Source: Kribbella pratensis (lineage in GTDB: Bacteria; Actinomycetota; Actinomycetes; Propionibacteriales; Kribbellaceae). Taken from it: a stretch of 64,000 nucleotides of DNA. The stretch is taken from the NCBI RefSeq assembly GCF_004366075.1, contig NZ_SODU01000004.1, forward strand, positions 248,001-312,000. The letters are read 5' to 3'. The position numbers and the translations under genes are program-made. Positions within the stretch are counted from its first letter, which is position 1; every line of letters starts with the position of its first letter. The notes under the pieces are model-generated. The model worked only from the letters and a program-made list of their open reading frames with translations. It did not search any database and was not told the DNA's origin. Below, in pieces: positions 26,070 to 35,336 of this stretch.

Positions 26070-26804
26070 CGACGGTCCGCCACTCGCCACAGCACACTGC
26101 GGACCTGCTCGATCCCGCCGACCGGCCAGCGCTCCAGGAGCCGCCGTACCTCTGGATCCTGGATATCGGCAGTGAGCGCGTCGATGAAGTCACCCCAGAC
26201 GACCTTGAACGGCCGGTCGCACATCCGTACGACGCCGAGCTCGACCGGCGTGGTGATCGCGAGCTGATTGTGCAACTCCCCCACGGCTCGGTACGCGGCG
26301 GAGAGCGCTTCCTCACGTTCCTCCCAGCTCTCCGCCCGCAACACCTCGCGGCACAGGGGCCCGATCGACGGACCGCAGGACAGCCGGCCGAAGGCGGTCC
26401 CGAACGAGCCGATCGCGGACGTCCTGCAGCCCGAGGTCGTCGTGGAACACCGCGCCCGCGGTCATTATCAACAGCACATGCTCCGGAAACGTGAACCAAT
26501 CCGAAACAGTCGGCTCCCGTACGGCGTCCCAGCCGAGCTGCTGCTGGAAATACCCACGGATCGTGTGCACCTCGACAAATGCCGCCCGCCCGTCGAACTG
26601 CTCCGGAACGTCCGGCGCCAACTCGACCCCGTCCTCCACGAATAGCACCACGCGCGCTTCACAGTTGTGATCGGTCGACATCGCGTCGTCGTACCCGAGC
26701 ACCTCCGACCCACGTCCCAGCAACCCCGCACTGTGCGGCACGTCGACTACCGGCCCGACAACCTCGCTGTAGAACCTGCGGCACAACTCCAACCCCGAAC
26801 CCAT
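26039..26804 (-). pseudogene. DUF4037 nucleotidyltransferase-like gene, broken by deletion and frame change
   Basis: From ATG 26804 the frame reads GLELCRRFYSEVV, GSEVLGYDDAMSTDHNCEARV, then WFTFPEHVLLIM and FHDDLGLQDVR, which match the N-terminal two thirds of DUF4037 proteins. It then runs into unrelated residues and stops near 26313. The family's C-terminal part continues in another frame from about 26395 to 26039 (FGTAFGRL, then LRAESWEEREEAL, AVGELHNQLAITTPVE, DRPFKVVWGDFI). As I recall the family, about 70 residues that normally join the two parts are missing, so a deletion plus frameshift is inferred. Almost certainly non-functional as one protein. Confidence 0.75.
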
Positions 26805-27221
26805 GCCGACGAAGATCGCATACCCGGCCTTGTTCTGCAGCTCGACAGGACATGTCGGGTTCCTCGGCCCGATCGGGCACGCCGCTGAGCGTGGCGGGCA
26901 CCGACAGTGGACACATACGTACTGTCGAGCCGCAGATCCGCCACGCAGACGCCACGACTCGGCGCGATCCCGGACAATGCAGGCGTTCGGCACACCGGAG
27001 TTCGGGGAGCGCCGTCAGCAGAGGCGGGGGTCGGCCGGCGCGGCGACGGCGGGGAGTCGGGACAGGCACTGGTGACTAGGAACAGGCAATACCAGGTCCC
27101 GACGCACGACTACCTGTCGTACGACCCCCGATCGGGTTGATCACCACGCACACATCGGCCAGGAGAGCCGGTTGGCCCCTGAGATGGTGGGGCGGGACAG
27201 GTTCCGTGGCGCGGTTAGGCG
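26805..27221. other. Intergenic stretch without a recognisable gene
   Basis: This 417-bp region between the DUF4037 pseudogene and pyrF has several short open frames, but none with family resemblance or a convincing start. The one clear structure is a perfect inverted repeat CGACAGT-N12-ACTGTCG (26902-26927), suited to a dimeric regulator, about 100 bp upstream of the old DUF4037 start. A weak hairpin GCCCC/GGGGC near 27174-27193 may end the pyr operon transcript. Confidence 0.5.
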
Positions 27222-28058
27222 TTAGTACCCCAGCACCGTCCGGTAGGCGTCGTTCGTGCGCGCGGCCGCGTCCTGGAGGGCCGTGGCGTCGGGACCGGCT
27301 CCGAGAATTTCCCGGGAGCTGGAGGGTACGACGTTGCGCACCGCGGACCCGAAGACCTCGATGAGCCCCTCGGCCGTGCCGCCCTGGGCGCCGAGGCCCG
27401 GTGCGAGCAGCGGTCCGTTGATGTCCAGGTTCTCATCGGTGGAACTGATGGTGGCCCCAACAACCGCACCGAAGGAACCGAGGCCGTCCGCGTCGGCGTT
27501 CAACGCGCGCAGACCGTCGAGGACCGCGCCGGCGACCGTCGGACCGTCCGCGGTGCGGGCCGACTGGAACTGCGGGCCTTCCGGGTTCGAGGTGAGCGCG
27601 AGGACGAACAACCCCGCCCCCGCCTCCCGGGCCTCGTCGATCGCAGGCTGCAGCGACCCGAACCCGAGGTACGGGCTGACCGTCAGCGCATCACACGCCA
27701 GCGGCCCCTTCTCGGCCAGGTACGCCGACGCGTAGCCGGCCATCGTCGAACCGATGTCACCGCGTTTCGCGTCGATGATCACCAGCGCCCCGGCCTCCCG
27801 CAGCCGGATCGTCGCCTGCTCCAGCACGGCGATCCCGGCCGACCCGAAGCGCTCGAAGAACGCGGACTGCGGCTTGAACACCGCGACCCGGTCGGCGAGC
27901 GCGTCCACGACGCCGTACGTGAACGAGGCCAGGCCCTCCGCGGTGTCGGGCAGACCCCAGGTGTCGAGCAGGTGTGCATGCGGGTCGATGCCGACGCACA
28001 ACGGCCCGCGCGTGTCCATCGCTGCCCGCAACCGGGTCCCGAACGGTTTGCTCCGCAT
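27222..28058 (-). CDS. pyrF: Orotidine 5'-phosphate decarboxylase
   Basis: Last step of UMP synthesis (OMP to UMP). The 278 residues have the family-2 signature DAKRGDIGSTMAGYASAYL with catalytic Lys/Asp, PLCVGIDPH at the start and PGLGAQGG for phosphate binding. Start ATG 28058 is preferred: GGGAG lies five bases upstream and MRSKPFGTRLRAAM matches the usual start. An in-frame TTG at 28085 would overlap the pyrD stop as TTGA and add nine residues. It is the last gene of the pyr operon. Confidence 0.95.
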   Translation of the reverse strand: MRSKPFGTRLRAAMDTRGPLCVGIDPHAHLLDTWGLPDTAEGLASFTYGVVDALADRVAVFKPQSAFFERFGSAGIAVLEQATIRLREAGALVIIDAKRGDIGSTMAGYASAYLAEKGPLACDALTVSPYLGFGSLQPAIDEAREAGAGLFVLALTSNPEGPQFQSARTADGPTVAGAVLDGLRALNADADGLGSFGAVVGATISSTDENLDINGPLLAPGLGAQGGTAEGLIEVFGSAVRNVVPSSSREILGAGPDATALQDAAARTNDAYRTVLGY

Positions 28059-28081
28059 GTCGCTCCCGAAGGTCTCGTTGC

Positions 28082-29134
28082 TCAAGGCAATCTCCTGTTG
28101 ATCTGCCGGATCAGCCCCGGCCCGCGATAAATCAATCCTGTGTACACCTGGACGAGGCTCGCGCCCGCGTCGAAGAGCCGGGCCGCGTCCGACGGTTCCA
28201 CGATCCCCCCGACTCCGATCACGGGGAGTGCTCCCCCGGTTTCCGCGTGGATGTGCGCGACGACCTTCGCCGACATCTCGGCCAGCGGCCGCCCGGACAA
28301 GCCGCCGGTCTCACCCGCCAGCGGATGCCCCGAGACGCCCGCCCTGTCGATCGTCGTGTTGGTGGCGATGATCCCGGCGACGCCGGTGCCGGTGCAGACC
28401 TGGAGGAGCTCGTCGATCGCCGACGTGGTCAGGTCCGGCGCGATCTTCACCAGGATCGGCTTCGGAGCCAGCCCGGCGACGGTCAGCGAGGCCGCTTCGG
28501 CGTGCAGCGCGGTCAGCAATTCGCGGAGGTGGCCTGCGTCCTGGAGAGAGCGCAATCCCGGCGTGTTCGGCGAGGAGACGTTGACCGCGAAGTAGTCGCC
28601 GTACCGGTAGAGGCGGCGCAGTGAGGTCACATAGTCCTCGATCGCCTCCTCCAGTGGTGTCACCTTCGACTTCCCGATCGAGATGCCGAGCGGGTAGCCC
28701 AGGTCGCCGTACGCCGCCAATCGCGCGGCCAACGCCTCGCTGCCGAGGTTGTTGAAGCCCATCCGGTTGATGACCGCCTCGTGCTCGACGAGGCGGAACA
28801 ACCGAGGCTTCTCGTTGCCCGGTTGCGGATGCGCCGTCACGGTGCCGACCTCGACGAATCCGAACCCGATCGCGGGCCACGCGCGAAGGGCGATCCCGTT
28901 CTTGTCCATGCCGGCCGCCAGGCCGACCGGTGACGGGAACCGGATCCCGAAGACCGTACGAGCCGAGGCCGAGTGGCCGCGACGAGCCGGGACGCCGAAC
29001 AGGCGGGACCCGGCCGCGGCGGCGCCCGGTATGCGCCCCAGGAGGCGCATACCGTTCAGCGTCTGCTCGTGGGCGACCTCCGCGTCACCGCGACCCAGCC
29101 GGTACAGGACCGGCCGGACCACTCGCCTATACAC
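28082..29134 (-). CDS. pyrD: Dihydroorotate dehydrogenase, quinone-dependent (class 2)
   Basis: Oxidises dihydroorotate to orotate at the membrane using quinone. The 350 residues show the class 2 N-terminal helix region (YRRVVRPVLYRL, about 1-30), VGLAAGMDKNG for FMN, NRMGFNNLG, catalytic Ser in NVSSPNTPGLR, and FMN-phosphate site VIGVGGI. GTG 29134 overlaps the carB stop by eight bases, so translation is coupled. Class 2 is usual in Actinomycetota. Confidence 0.96.
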   Translation of the reverse strand: MYRRVVRPVLYRLGRGDAEVAHEQTLNGMRLLGRIPGAAAAGSRLFGVPARRGHSASARTVFGIRFPSPVGLAAGMDKNGIALRAWPAIGFGFVEVGTVTAHPQPGNEKPRLFRLVEHEAVINRMGFNNLGSEALAARLAAYGDLGYPLGISIGKSKVTPLEEAIEDYVTSLRRLYRYGDYFAVNVSSPNTPGLRSLQDAGHLRELLTALHAEAASLTVAGLAPKPILVKIAPDLTTSAIDELLQVCTGTGVAGIIATNTTIDRAGVSGHPLAGETGGLSGRPLAEMSAKVVAHIHAETGGALPVIGVGGIVEPSDAARLFDAGASLVQVYTGLIYRGPGLIRQINRRLP

Positions 29135-32100
29135 CGCGGATCCTCGGCACCCAGTCCTGCAGCGACCGGACGCCGATGTCGCCGGCGCGCTGCGCCTCGA
29201 TCCCCTGCACCGCGGCCGCGAGCCCCTGCACGGTGGTGATGCACGGGATGTTCCGCGCCACCGCCGCGCTGCGGATCTCGTACCCGTCGATCCGCGGCGA
29301 ACCGCCCTGGGTGATCCCGATCGGCGTGTTGACGATCAGGTTCAGCTCGCCGTCCTGGACCATCTGGACGATCGTCGGCTCACCGTTCGGGCCGGGGCCC
29401 TGGCTGCTCTTGCGGACCGTGACCGCCTCGACGCCGTTGCGCCGCAGGACGTCGGCCGTGCCTTCGGTCGCGTAGATCTGGAAGCCGAGATCTGCCAGCC
29501 GCTTGACCGGGAAGATCATGTGCCGCTTGTCCCGGTTCGCGACCGACACGAACACCTTGCCGTTGATCGGCAGCGGCTGCGACGCCCCCGCCTGCGACTT
29601 GGCGAACGCCGTACCGAACGTGTCGTCGATGCCCATCACTTCGCCGGTGGACTTCATCTCGGGCCCGAGCACGGTGTCGACCGACGAACCGTCGATGGTC
29701 CGGAACCGGTTGAACGGCATCACGGCCTCCTTGACCGCGATCGGCGTCGTCGGCGGCAGCGTCCCGCCGTCCCCGGTAGCCGGCAGCAGACCCTCGCCCC
29801 GCAACTCAGAAATAGTTGCCCCGAGCATCACCCGGGCCGCGGCCTTGGCCAGCGGTGTCGCGGTCGCCTTCGACACGAACGGCACCGTCCGGGACGCCCG
29901 CGGGTTCGCCTCCAGCACGTAGAGGACGTCGCCGGCGAGCGCGTACTGGACGTTCAGCAGGCCCCGTACGCCGACTCCGCGCGCGATCGCCTCGGTCGAG
30001 CGACGGATGTTCTCGATGTCCGCGTTCCCGAGCGTGATCGGCGGCAGCGCACAGGACGAGTCGCCGGAGTGCACGCCGGCCTCCTCGATGTGCTCCATCA
30101 CGCCGCCGAGGAACAGTTCCTCGCCGTCGAACAGCCCGTCGACGTCGATCTCGACCGCGTCGTCGAGGAACCGGTCGATCAGCACCGGGTGCTCCCACGA
30201 GCCCGAGCCGGCGCTCAGCCGGTCCAGCGCCGCGGTCAGCTCGGCCGAGCTGTAGACGATCTCCATCCCGCGACCGCCCAGCACGTACGACGGCCGGACG
30301 AGCACCGGGAACCCGATCTCCTCGGCGACGGCGTGGGCCGCCTCGGCCGACATCGCCGTACCGTGCTTCGGCGCCGGCAGCTTCGCATCCGCGAGCACCT
30401 TGCCGAACGCGCCGCGCTCCTCCGCCAGGTGGATCGCCTCGGGCGAGGTCCCGACGATCGGTACGCCGGCGTCCGCGAGGCGCTGCGCCAGCCCGAGCGG
30501 CGTCTGGCCGCCGAGCTGGACGATCACGCCGGCGACCGGTCCGGCCTGCAACTCGGCGTAGACGATCTCGAGCACGTCCTCGCAGGTGAGCGGCTCGAAG
30601 TACAGCCGGTCGGAGGTGTCGTAGTCGGTCGAGACCGTCTCCGGGTTGCAGTTCACCATCACCGTGCAGTAGCCGGCCTCGCGCAGCGCCATCGACGCGT
30701 GCACGCAGGAGTAGTCGAACTCGATCCCCTGGCCGATCCGGTTCGGCCCGGAGCCGAGGATCAGGACGGCGGGGGTGTCACGCGGTGCGACTTCGGTCTC
30801 CTCGTCGTACGACGAGTAGTGGTACGGCGTCTCGGCCTTGAACTCGGCCGCACAGGTGTCGACCGTCTTGTAGACCGGCCGGATCCCGAGCGCCTGCCGG
30901 ACACCGCGGACGACGTCCTCGGTCAGGCCGCGGATCTCGGCGAGCTGCAGGTCGGAGAACCCGTGCCGCTTGGCCAGCTTGATGACGTCGGGCGTCAGCC
31001 GCGGCGCGGCCGCAACCTGGAGACCGGTCTCGTGGATCAGGTACAACTGGTCCACGAACCACGGGTCGATCTTGGTCGCGTCGAAGATCTGCTCCGGCGT
31101 GGCACCGGCGCGGATCGCGTCCATGACGATCCGCAGCCGGCCGTCCTGCGGCGTCCTGATTGCCTCCAGCAACGGCTCCAGCTCGCTGGCGGGCTGGCCG
31201 GCCCAGGAGAACCGGGCCTCCGGCTTCTCCAGCGACCGCAGCGCCTTCTGCAGCGCCTCGGTGTAGTTCCGGCCGATCGCCATCGCCTCGCCGACGCTCT
31301 TCATGTGCGTGGTCAGCGTGGCGTCCGCGGCCGGGAACTTCTCGAACGCGAACCGCGGCACCTTCACCACCACGTAGTCCAGCGTCGGCTCGAAGCTGGC
31401 CGGCGTCTGCCGGGTGATGTCGTTCGGGATCTCGTCCAGCGTGTAGCCGATGGCGACCTTGGCGGCGATCTTCGCGATCGGGAAGCCGGTCGCCTTCGAC
31501 GCCAGCGCCGACGAGCGGGACACCCGCGGGTTCATCTCGATGACGATCAGGCGGCCGTCGTCGGGGTTGACCGCGAACTGGATGTTGCAGCCGCCGGTGT
31601 CGACGCCGACCTCACGGATGATGCCGATCGCGAGGTCCCGCATCACCTGGTACTCACGGTCGGTCAGCGTCATCGCCGGCGCGACCGTGACCGAGTCGCC
31701 GGTGTGCACGCCCATCGGGTCGACGTTCTCGATCGAGCAGATGATCACGACGTTGTCGGCCTTGTCGCGCATCACCTCCAGCTCGTACTCCTTCCAGCCG
31801 AGGATCGATTCCTCGATCAGCACCTCGGTGGTCGGGCTGGCCTGCAGTCCGGCGCCGGCGATCCGGCGCAGGTCCGCCTCGTCGTAGGCCATCCCGGAGC
31901 CGACGCCGCCCATCGTGAACGACGGCCGCACCACCAGCGGGTAGCCGAGCTCGGCGGCCGCACCCATCACATCGTCGAGCGTGTGGCAGATCCGGGAACG
32001 CGCTGTTTCCGCACCCAGCTTCTCGACGATCTGCTTGAACGACTCCCGGTTCTCGCCGCGCTGGATCGCGTCGACGGACGCGCCGATCAGCTCGACGCCG

Positions 32101-32432
32101 TACTTCTCCAGTACGCCGTTGTCGTGCAGGGCGATCGCCGCGTTCAGCGCGGTCTGCCCGCCGAGGGTGGCGAGCAGCGCGTTCGGGCGCTCCTTCTCGA
32201 TCACCTTCTCGACGTACTCCGGGGTGATCGGCTCGACGTACGTGGCGTCGGCGAACTCCGGGTCGGTCATGATCGTGGCCGGGTTGGAGTTCACCAGGAC
32301 GACCCGGAACCCCTCCTCCTTCAGCACCCGGCAGGCCTGGGTCCCGGAGTAGTCGAACTCGCAGGCCTGGCCGATCACGATCGGTCCGGATCCGATCACC
32401 AGGACCGAATCGATGTCTGTCCTGCGCGGCAT
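29127..32432 (-). CDS. carB: Carbamoyl-phosphate synthase large subunit
   Basis: A 1101-residue subunit that makes carbamoyl phosphate from ammonia, bicarbonate and two ATP. The two ATP-grasp halves are plain: the first half begins VLVIGSGPIVIGQACEFDYS and includes RPSFTMGGVGSG; the second begins LILGSGPNRIGQGIEFDYS with RPSYVLGGRGM. The C-terminal MGS-like allosteric domain starts at about residue 950 (GKVFVSVANRDKR). Its ATG overlaps the carA stop by one base (TGATG). Carbamoyl phosphate feeds pyrB here and arginine synthesis elsewhere. Confidence 0.98.
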   Translation of the reverse strand: MPRRTDIDSVLVIGSGPIVIGQACEFDYSGTQACRVLKEEGFRVVLVNSNPATIMTDPEFADATYVEPITPEYVEKVIEKERPNALLATLGGQTALNAAIALHDNGVLEKYGVELIGASVDAIQRGENRESFKQIVEKLGAETARSRICHTLDDVMGAAAELGYPLVVRPSFTMGGVGSGMAYDEADLRRIAGAGLQASPTTEVLIEESILGWKEYELEVMRDKADNVVIICSIENVDPMGVHTGDSVTVAPAMTLTDREYQVMRDLAIGIIREVGVDTGGCNIQFAVNPDDGRLIVIEMNPRVSRSSALASKATGFPIAKIAAKVAIGYTLDEIPNDITRQTPASFEPTLDYVVVKVPRFAFEKFPAADATLTTHMKSVGEAMAIGRNYTEALQKALRSLEKPEARFSWAGQPASELEPLLEAIRTPQDGRLRIVMDAIRAGATPEQIFDATKIDPWFVDQLYLIHETGLQVAAAPRLTPDVIKLAKRHGFSDLQLAEIRGLTEDVVRGVRQALGIRPVYKTVDTCAAEFKAETPYHYSSYDEETEVAPRDTPAVLILGSGPNRIGQGIEFDYSCVHASMALREAGYCTVMVNCNPETVSTDYDTSDRLYFEPLTCEDVLEIVYAELQAGPVAGVIVQLGGQTPLGLAQRLADAGVPIVGTSPEAIHLAEERGAFGKVLADAKLPAPKHGTAMSAEAAHAVAEEIGFPVLVRPSYVLGGRGMEIVYSSAELTAALDRLSAGSGSWEHPVLIDRFLDDAVEIDVDGLFDGEELFLGGVMEHIEEAGVHSGDSSCALPPITLGNADIENIRRSTEAIARGVGVRGLLNVQYALAGDVLYVLEANPRASRTVPFVSKATATPLAKAAARVMLGATISELRGEGLLPATGDGGTLPPTTPIAVKEAVMPFNRFRTIDGSSVDTVLGPEMKSTGEVMGIDDTFGTAFAKSQAGASQPLPINGKVFVSVANRDKRHMIFPVKRLADLGFQIYATEGTADVLRRNGVEAVTVRKSSQGPGPNGEPTIVQMVQDGELNLIVNTPIGITQGGSPRIDGYEIRSAAVARNIPCITTVQGLAAAVQGIEAQRAGDIGVRSLQDWVPRIRGV

Positions 32433-33565
32433 CAGTTCCGCCCTTCCATGAGCTCTACGAACCGGTCGAAGAGGTACGCCGAGTCGTGCGGACCGGCCGC
32501 CGCCTCCGGGTGGTACTGGACCGAGAAGGCCAGCACGCGGCCGTCCTTGCCGGTCAGCTTGAGTCCTTCGACGACGTTGTCGTTGAGCGAGACGTGGCTG
32601 ACTTCCGCCGTTCCGTACGGCGTCTCCACCGTCTCGCCGATCGGCGCGTCCACCGCGAACCCGTGGTTCTGCGCGGTGATCTCGACCTTGCCGGTGGCCC
32701 GGTCGAGCACCGGCTGGTTGATCCCGCGGTGCCCGTACTTGAGCTTGAACGTGCCCAGTCCGAGCGCCCGTCCGAACACCTGGTTGCCGAAGCAGATCCC
32801 GAAGTACGGCTTCCCCCGCTGCAGCAGTTCCTTCAGCAGCGTGGTCGGGTGCTCGGTGGTCTCCGGGTCGCCCGGGCCGTTGCTCATGAAGATGCCGTCC
32901 GGGTTCACCGCGAGGATCTCGTCCAAAGAGGTGTTCGCAGGCATCACGTGGACCTCGATGCCGCGCTCGGACATCCGCTTCGGCGTCATCGTCTTGATCC
33001 CGAGGTCGAGCGCGACCACCGTGAAGCGCTTCTCCCCCTCGGCCGGTACGACGTACGGCAGATGCGTCGTCACCTCCGACGCGAGGTCGGCGCCGACCAT
33101 CGGCGGCTGCTCGAGGACCTTCTGGAGCAGCTCGGCGGGGTCCAGGATCTCGGTGGAGATCCCGGCGCGCATCGCGCCACGCTCCCGCAGGTGCCGGGTC
33201 AGCGCGCGGGTGTCGATCCCGGAGATCCCGACGATCTGCTGGCCCTTCAGCTGGTCGTCGAGCGATCGCTTCGCGCGCCAGTTCGACGGGACCCGGGCCG
33301 GGTCGCGGACGACGTACCCGGCGACCCAGATCTTCTGCGACTCGTCGTCCTCGTCGTTGATCCCGGTGTTGCCGATGTGCGGCGCGGTCTGGGTGACGAT
33401 CTGCCGGTGGTACGACGGGTCGGTCAGTGTCTCCTGGTAACCGGTCATCCCGGTGGTGAACACCGCCTCGCCGAACGTGGATCCGGTCGCGCCGTACGAC
33501 GTACCGGCGAACGACCGGCCGTCCTCGAGAACGAGCAGTGCCGATTGATGGGCCGGCTGGCTCAT
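32432..33565 (-). CDS. carA: Carbamoyl-phosphate synthase small (glutaminase) subunit
   Basis: Hydrolyses glutamine and channels ammonia to CarB. In the 377 residues, the N-terminal interaction domain (LVLEDGRSFAG to about 170) is followed by the class I glutaminase with SNGPGDP, nucleophile Cys258 in GICFGNQ and His352/Glu354 in QYHPE. ATG 33565 overlaps the preceding gene's stop as ATGA. The carA-carB junction also overlaps, which keeps the subunits near equal. Confidence 0.97.
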   Translation of the reverse strand: MSQPAHQSALLVLEDGRSFAGTSYGATGSTFGEAVFTTGMTGYQETLTDPSYHRQIVTQTAPHIGNTGINDEDDESQKIWVAGYVVRDPARVPSNWRAKRSLDDQLKGQQIVGISGIDTRALTRHLRERGAMRAGISTEILDPAELLQKVLEQPPMVGADLASEVTTHLPYVVPAEGEKRFTVVALDLGIKTMTPKRMSERGIEVHVMPANTSLDEILAVNPDGIFMSNGPGDPETTEHPTTLLKELLQRGKPYFGICFGNQVFGRALGLGTFKLKYGHRGINQPVLDRATGKVEITAQNHGFAVDAPIGETVETPYGTAEVSHVSLNDNVVEGLKLTGKDGRVLAFSVQYHPEAAAGPHDSAYLFDRFVELMEGRN

Positions 33566-34047
33566 TGTGCTCCGATCAAGGTCGAGATGGATGCGGTCAG
33601 GGCGGCGGTGTCGGCCTTACGACGCGGACGGAACCCGGTGTCGAGCTCACGGCCGTCGTGGGTCCAGGTGACCACGACCAGGCCGGACTTCTCCGCGGTC
33701 ACCTTGCCGGCGATCCCACGGTCGGTCCGGACCCCGGTCAGGTGGTCCGCGGGGATGAAGACATCCGCCGCGCCCTGCCGGTGGAAGATCAGGCCGGCCT
33801 CACTGACGGCCAGGTCCGCGGTGGCGCGGACGCCCAGTTCGTGCACGGCGATCCGGTCCATCCAGTCGCCTGCGCTCGTCGTCGCGACGTAAACACCCTC
33901 CACGCCGCGGGTCGTCTCTTCTGGCGCCGTGGGCAGGGGCGCCAGGTCGGCCTGCCGGGCCTGGCGGTTCCGCCAGCCCCGGTACATGCCGAAGTAGCCC
34001 GCTGCCAGTACCAGCAGCGTGCCGAGAATGCCGAGGAACGCCCTCAC
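33562..34047 (-). CDS. Membrane-anchored PH-like protein inside the pyr operon
   Basis: A 161-residue protein with one N-terminal membrane helix (about 3-20, AFLGILGTLLVLAAGYFGMY), a short charged linker and a cytoplasmic beta-rich domain (about 50-150) that looks like a bacterial PH-type or related fold (VYVATTSAGDWMDRIAVHELGVRA, GLVVVTWTHDGRELDTGFRP). A gene of this kind between pyrC and carA is common in Actinomycetota, but its role in pyrimidine synthesis is not known. It overlaps both neighbours: GTGA with pyrC and ATGA with carA. Confidence 0.78.
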   Translation of the reverse strand: MRAFLGILGTLLVLAAGYFGMYRGWRNRQARQADLAPLPTAPEETTRGVEGVYVATTSAGDWMDRIAVHELGVRATADLAVSEAGLIFHRQGAADVFIPADHLTGVRTDRGIAGKVTAEKSGLVVVTWTHDGRELDTGFRPRRKADTAALTASISTLIGAQ

Positions 34048-35336
34048 CGGGTGAGCTCACCGTCCAGGACGGTCGGCGTACCGCGCAGGAACGTCGCGAC
34101 CACCTTGCCGGGCAGCGTCATCCCGTCGAACGGCGTGTTCCGCGACAGCGACACCGACTCGTCCGGTACGACGGTCCGCTCGACCCTGGGGTCGTAGAGG
34201 ACGACGTTCGCCGGCGCACCGGCCTCCAGCGGGCGGCCGTGCTCGGCGGCCTGACCGATCGCGGCCGGCCGGTAGCTCATCCGGTCCGCGACGTCGGCCC
34301 AGGTCAGCAGCTTCGTGTCGATCATCGCCTGCTGGACCACCGAGAGAGCTGTCTCCAGGCCGGTCATCCCGAACGCGGCAGCGCTCCACTCGCAGTCCTT
34401 GTCCTCGACCGGGTGCGGCGCGTGATCGGTGGCGACGATGTCGATCGTGCCGTCGGCCAGGCCCTCGCGGACCGCCTCGACATCCTCCTTGGTGCGCAGC
34501 GGCGGGTTCACCTTGTAGACCGGGTTGTAGGACGCGGCGAGCTCCTCGGTCAGCAGCAGGTGGTGCGGGGTGACCTCAGCGGTCACCTCAAGCCCGCGGC
34601 GCTTCGCCGCGCGGACGATCTCCACCGAGCCCTTCGTGGACAGGTGGCAGACGTGCAGCTTCGACCCGACGTGCGCGTTCAGCAGGATGTCGCGGGCGAT
34701 GATCGCCTCCTCGGCGACACTCGGCCAGCCGGTCAGGCCGAGAACGCCGGAGAGCGCCCCCTCGTTCATCTGCGCGCCCTGCGTGAGCCGCGGTTCCTGT
34801 GCGTGCTGAGCGATCACACCGTTGAACGCCTTCACGTACTCGAGCGCGCGGCGCATCAGCGCGGCGTCCCAGACACAGTCGCCGTCGTCGGAGAACACCC
34901 GGACCCGGGCCGCGGAGTCCGCCATCGCGCCGAGCTCCGCGAGCTGCGTGCCCTTCCGTCCGACCGTGACCGCGCCGATCGGGTACACGTCGGCGTACCC
35001 GGCGTCGCGGCCGAGGCGCCAGACCTGCTCGACCACACCGGCGGTGTCGGCGACCGGGTCGGTGTTCGCCATCGCGAAGACCGCGGTGAAGCCGCCCTTC
35101 GCGGCCGCACGGGTGCCGGTGAACACCGTCTCGGCGTCCTCCCGGCCGGGCTCGCGCAGGTGCGTGTGCAGGTCCACGAGACCCGGCAGCGCGACCAGCC
35201 CGTGCGCATCGATCGTCTGCGCGTCGGCGGGCGCGTCGAGACCGGAGCCGATGGCAACGATCTCGCCGTTGTCGATCAGCAGGTCCGCTTGGTCACCGCC
35301 AACGATCCGTGCGCCGGTGATCAGGTATGCGGTCAT
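34044..35336 (-). CDS. pyrC: Dihydroorotase
   Basis: Cyclises carbamoyl aspartate to dihydroorotate; a zinc amidohydrolase. The 430 residues carry metal ligands in DLHTHLREPG (His57, His59), the substrate loop AMANTDP, further His ligands in HVCHLSTKGS and catalytic Asp in IVATDHAPHPVEDK. ATG 35336 overlaps the pyrB stop as ATGA; the open frame continues upstream, but that part is antisense-like. Type I (long) form, as in most Gram-positives. Confidence 0.96.
   Translation of the reverse strand: MTAYLITGARIVGGDQADLLIDNGEIVAIGSGLDAPADAQTIDAHGLVALPGLVDLHTHLREPGREDAETVFTGTRAAAKGGFTAVFAMANTDPVADTAGVVEQVWRLGRDAGYADVYPIGAVTVGRKGTQLAELGAMADSAARVRVFSDDGDCVWDAALMRRALEYVKAFNGVIAQHAQEPRLTQGAQMNEGALSGVLGLTGWPSVAEEAIIARDILLNAHVGSKLHVCHLSTKGSVEIVRAAKRRGLEVTAEVTPHHLLLTEELAASYNPVYKVNPPLRTKEDVEAVREGLADGTIDIVATDHAPHPVEDKDCEWSAAAFGMTGLETALSVVQQAMIDTKLLTWADVADRMSYRPAAIGQAAEHGRPLEAGAPANVVLYDPRVERTVVPDESVSLSRNTPFDGMTLPGKVVATFLRGTPTVLDGELTR

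Noticed and set aside
26579..27140. Several short open frames in the gap before pyrF
   Set aside because: No ribosome sites, no homology signals and mutually overlapping; treated as non-coding.
28749..33440. A long plus-strand open frame antisense to carB/carA
   Set aside because: Same GC-frame effect; no family features, and carA/carB are certain.
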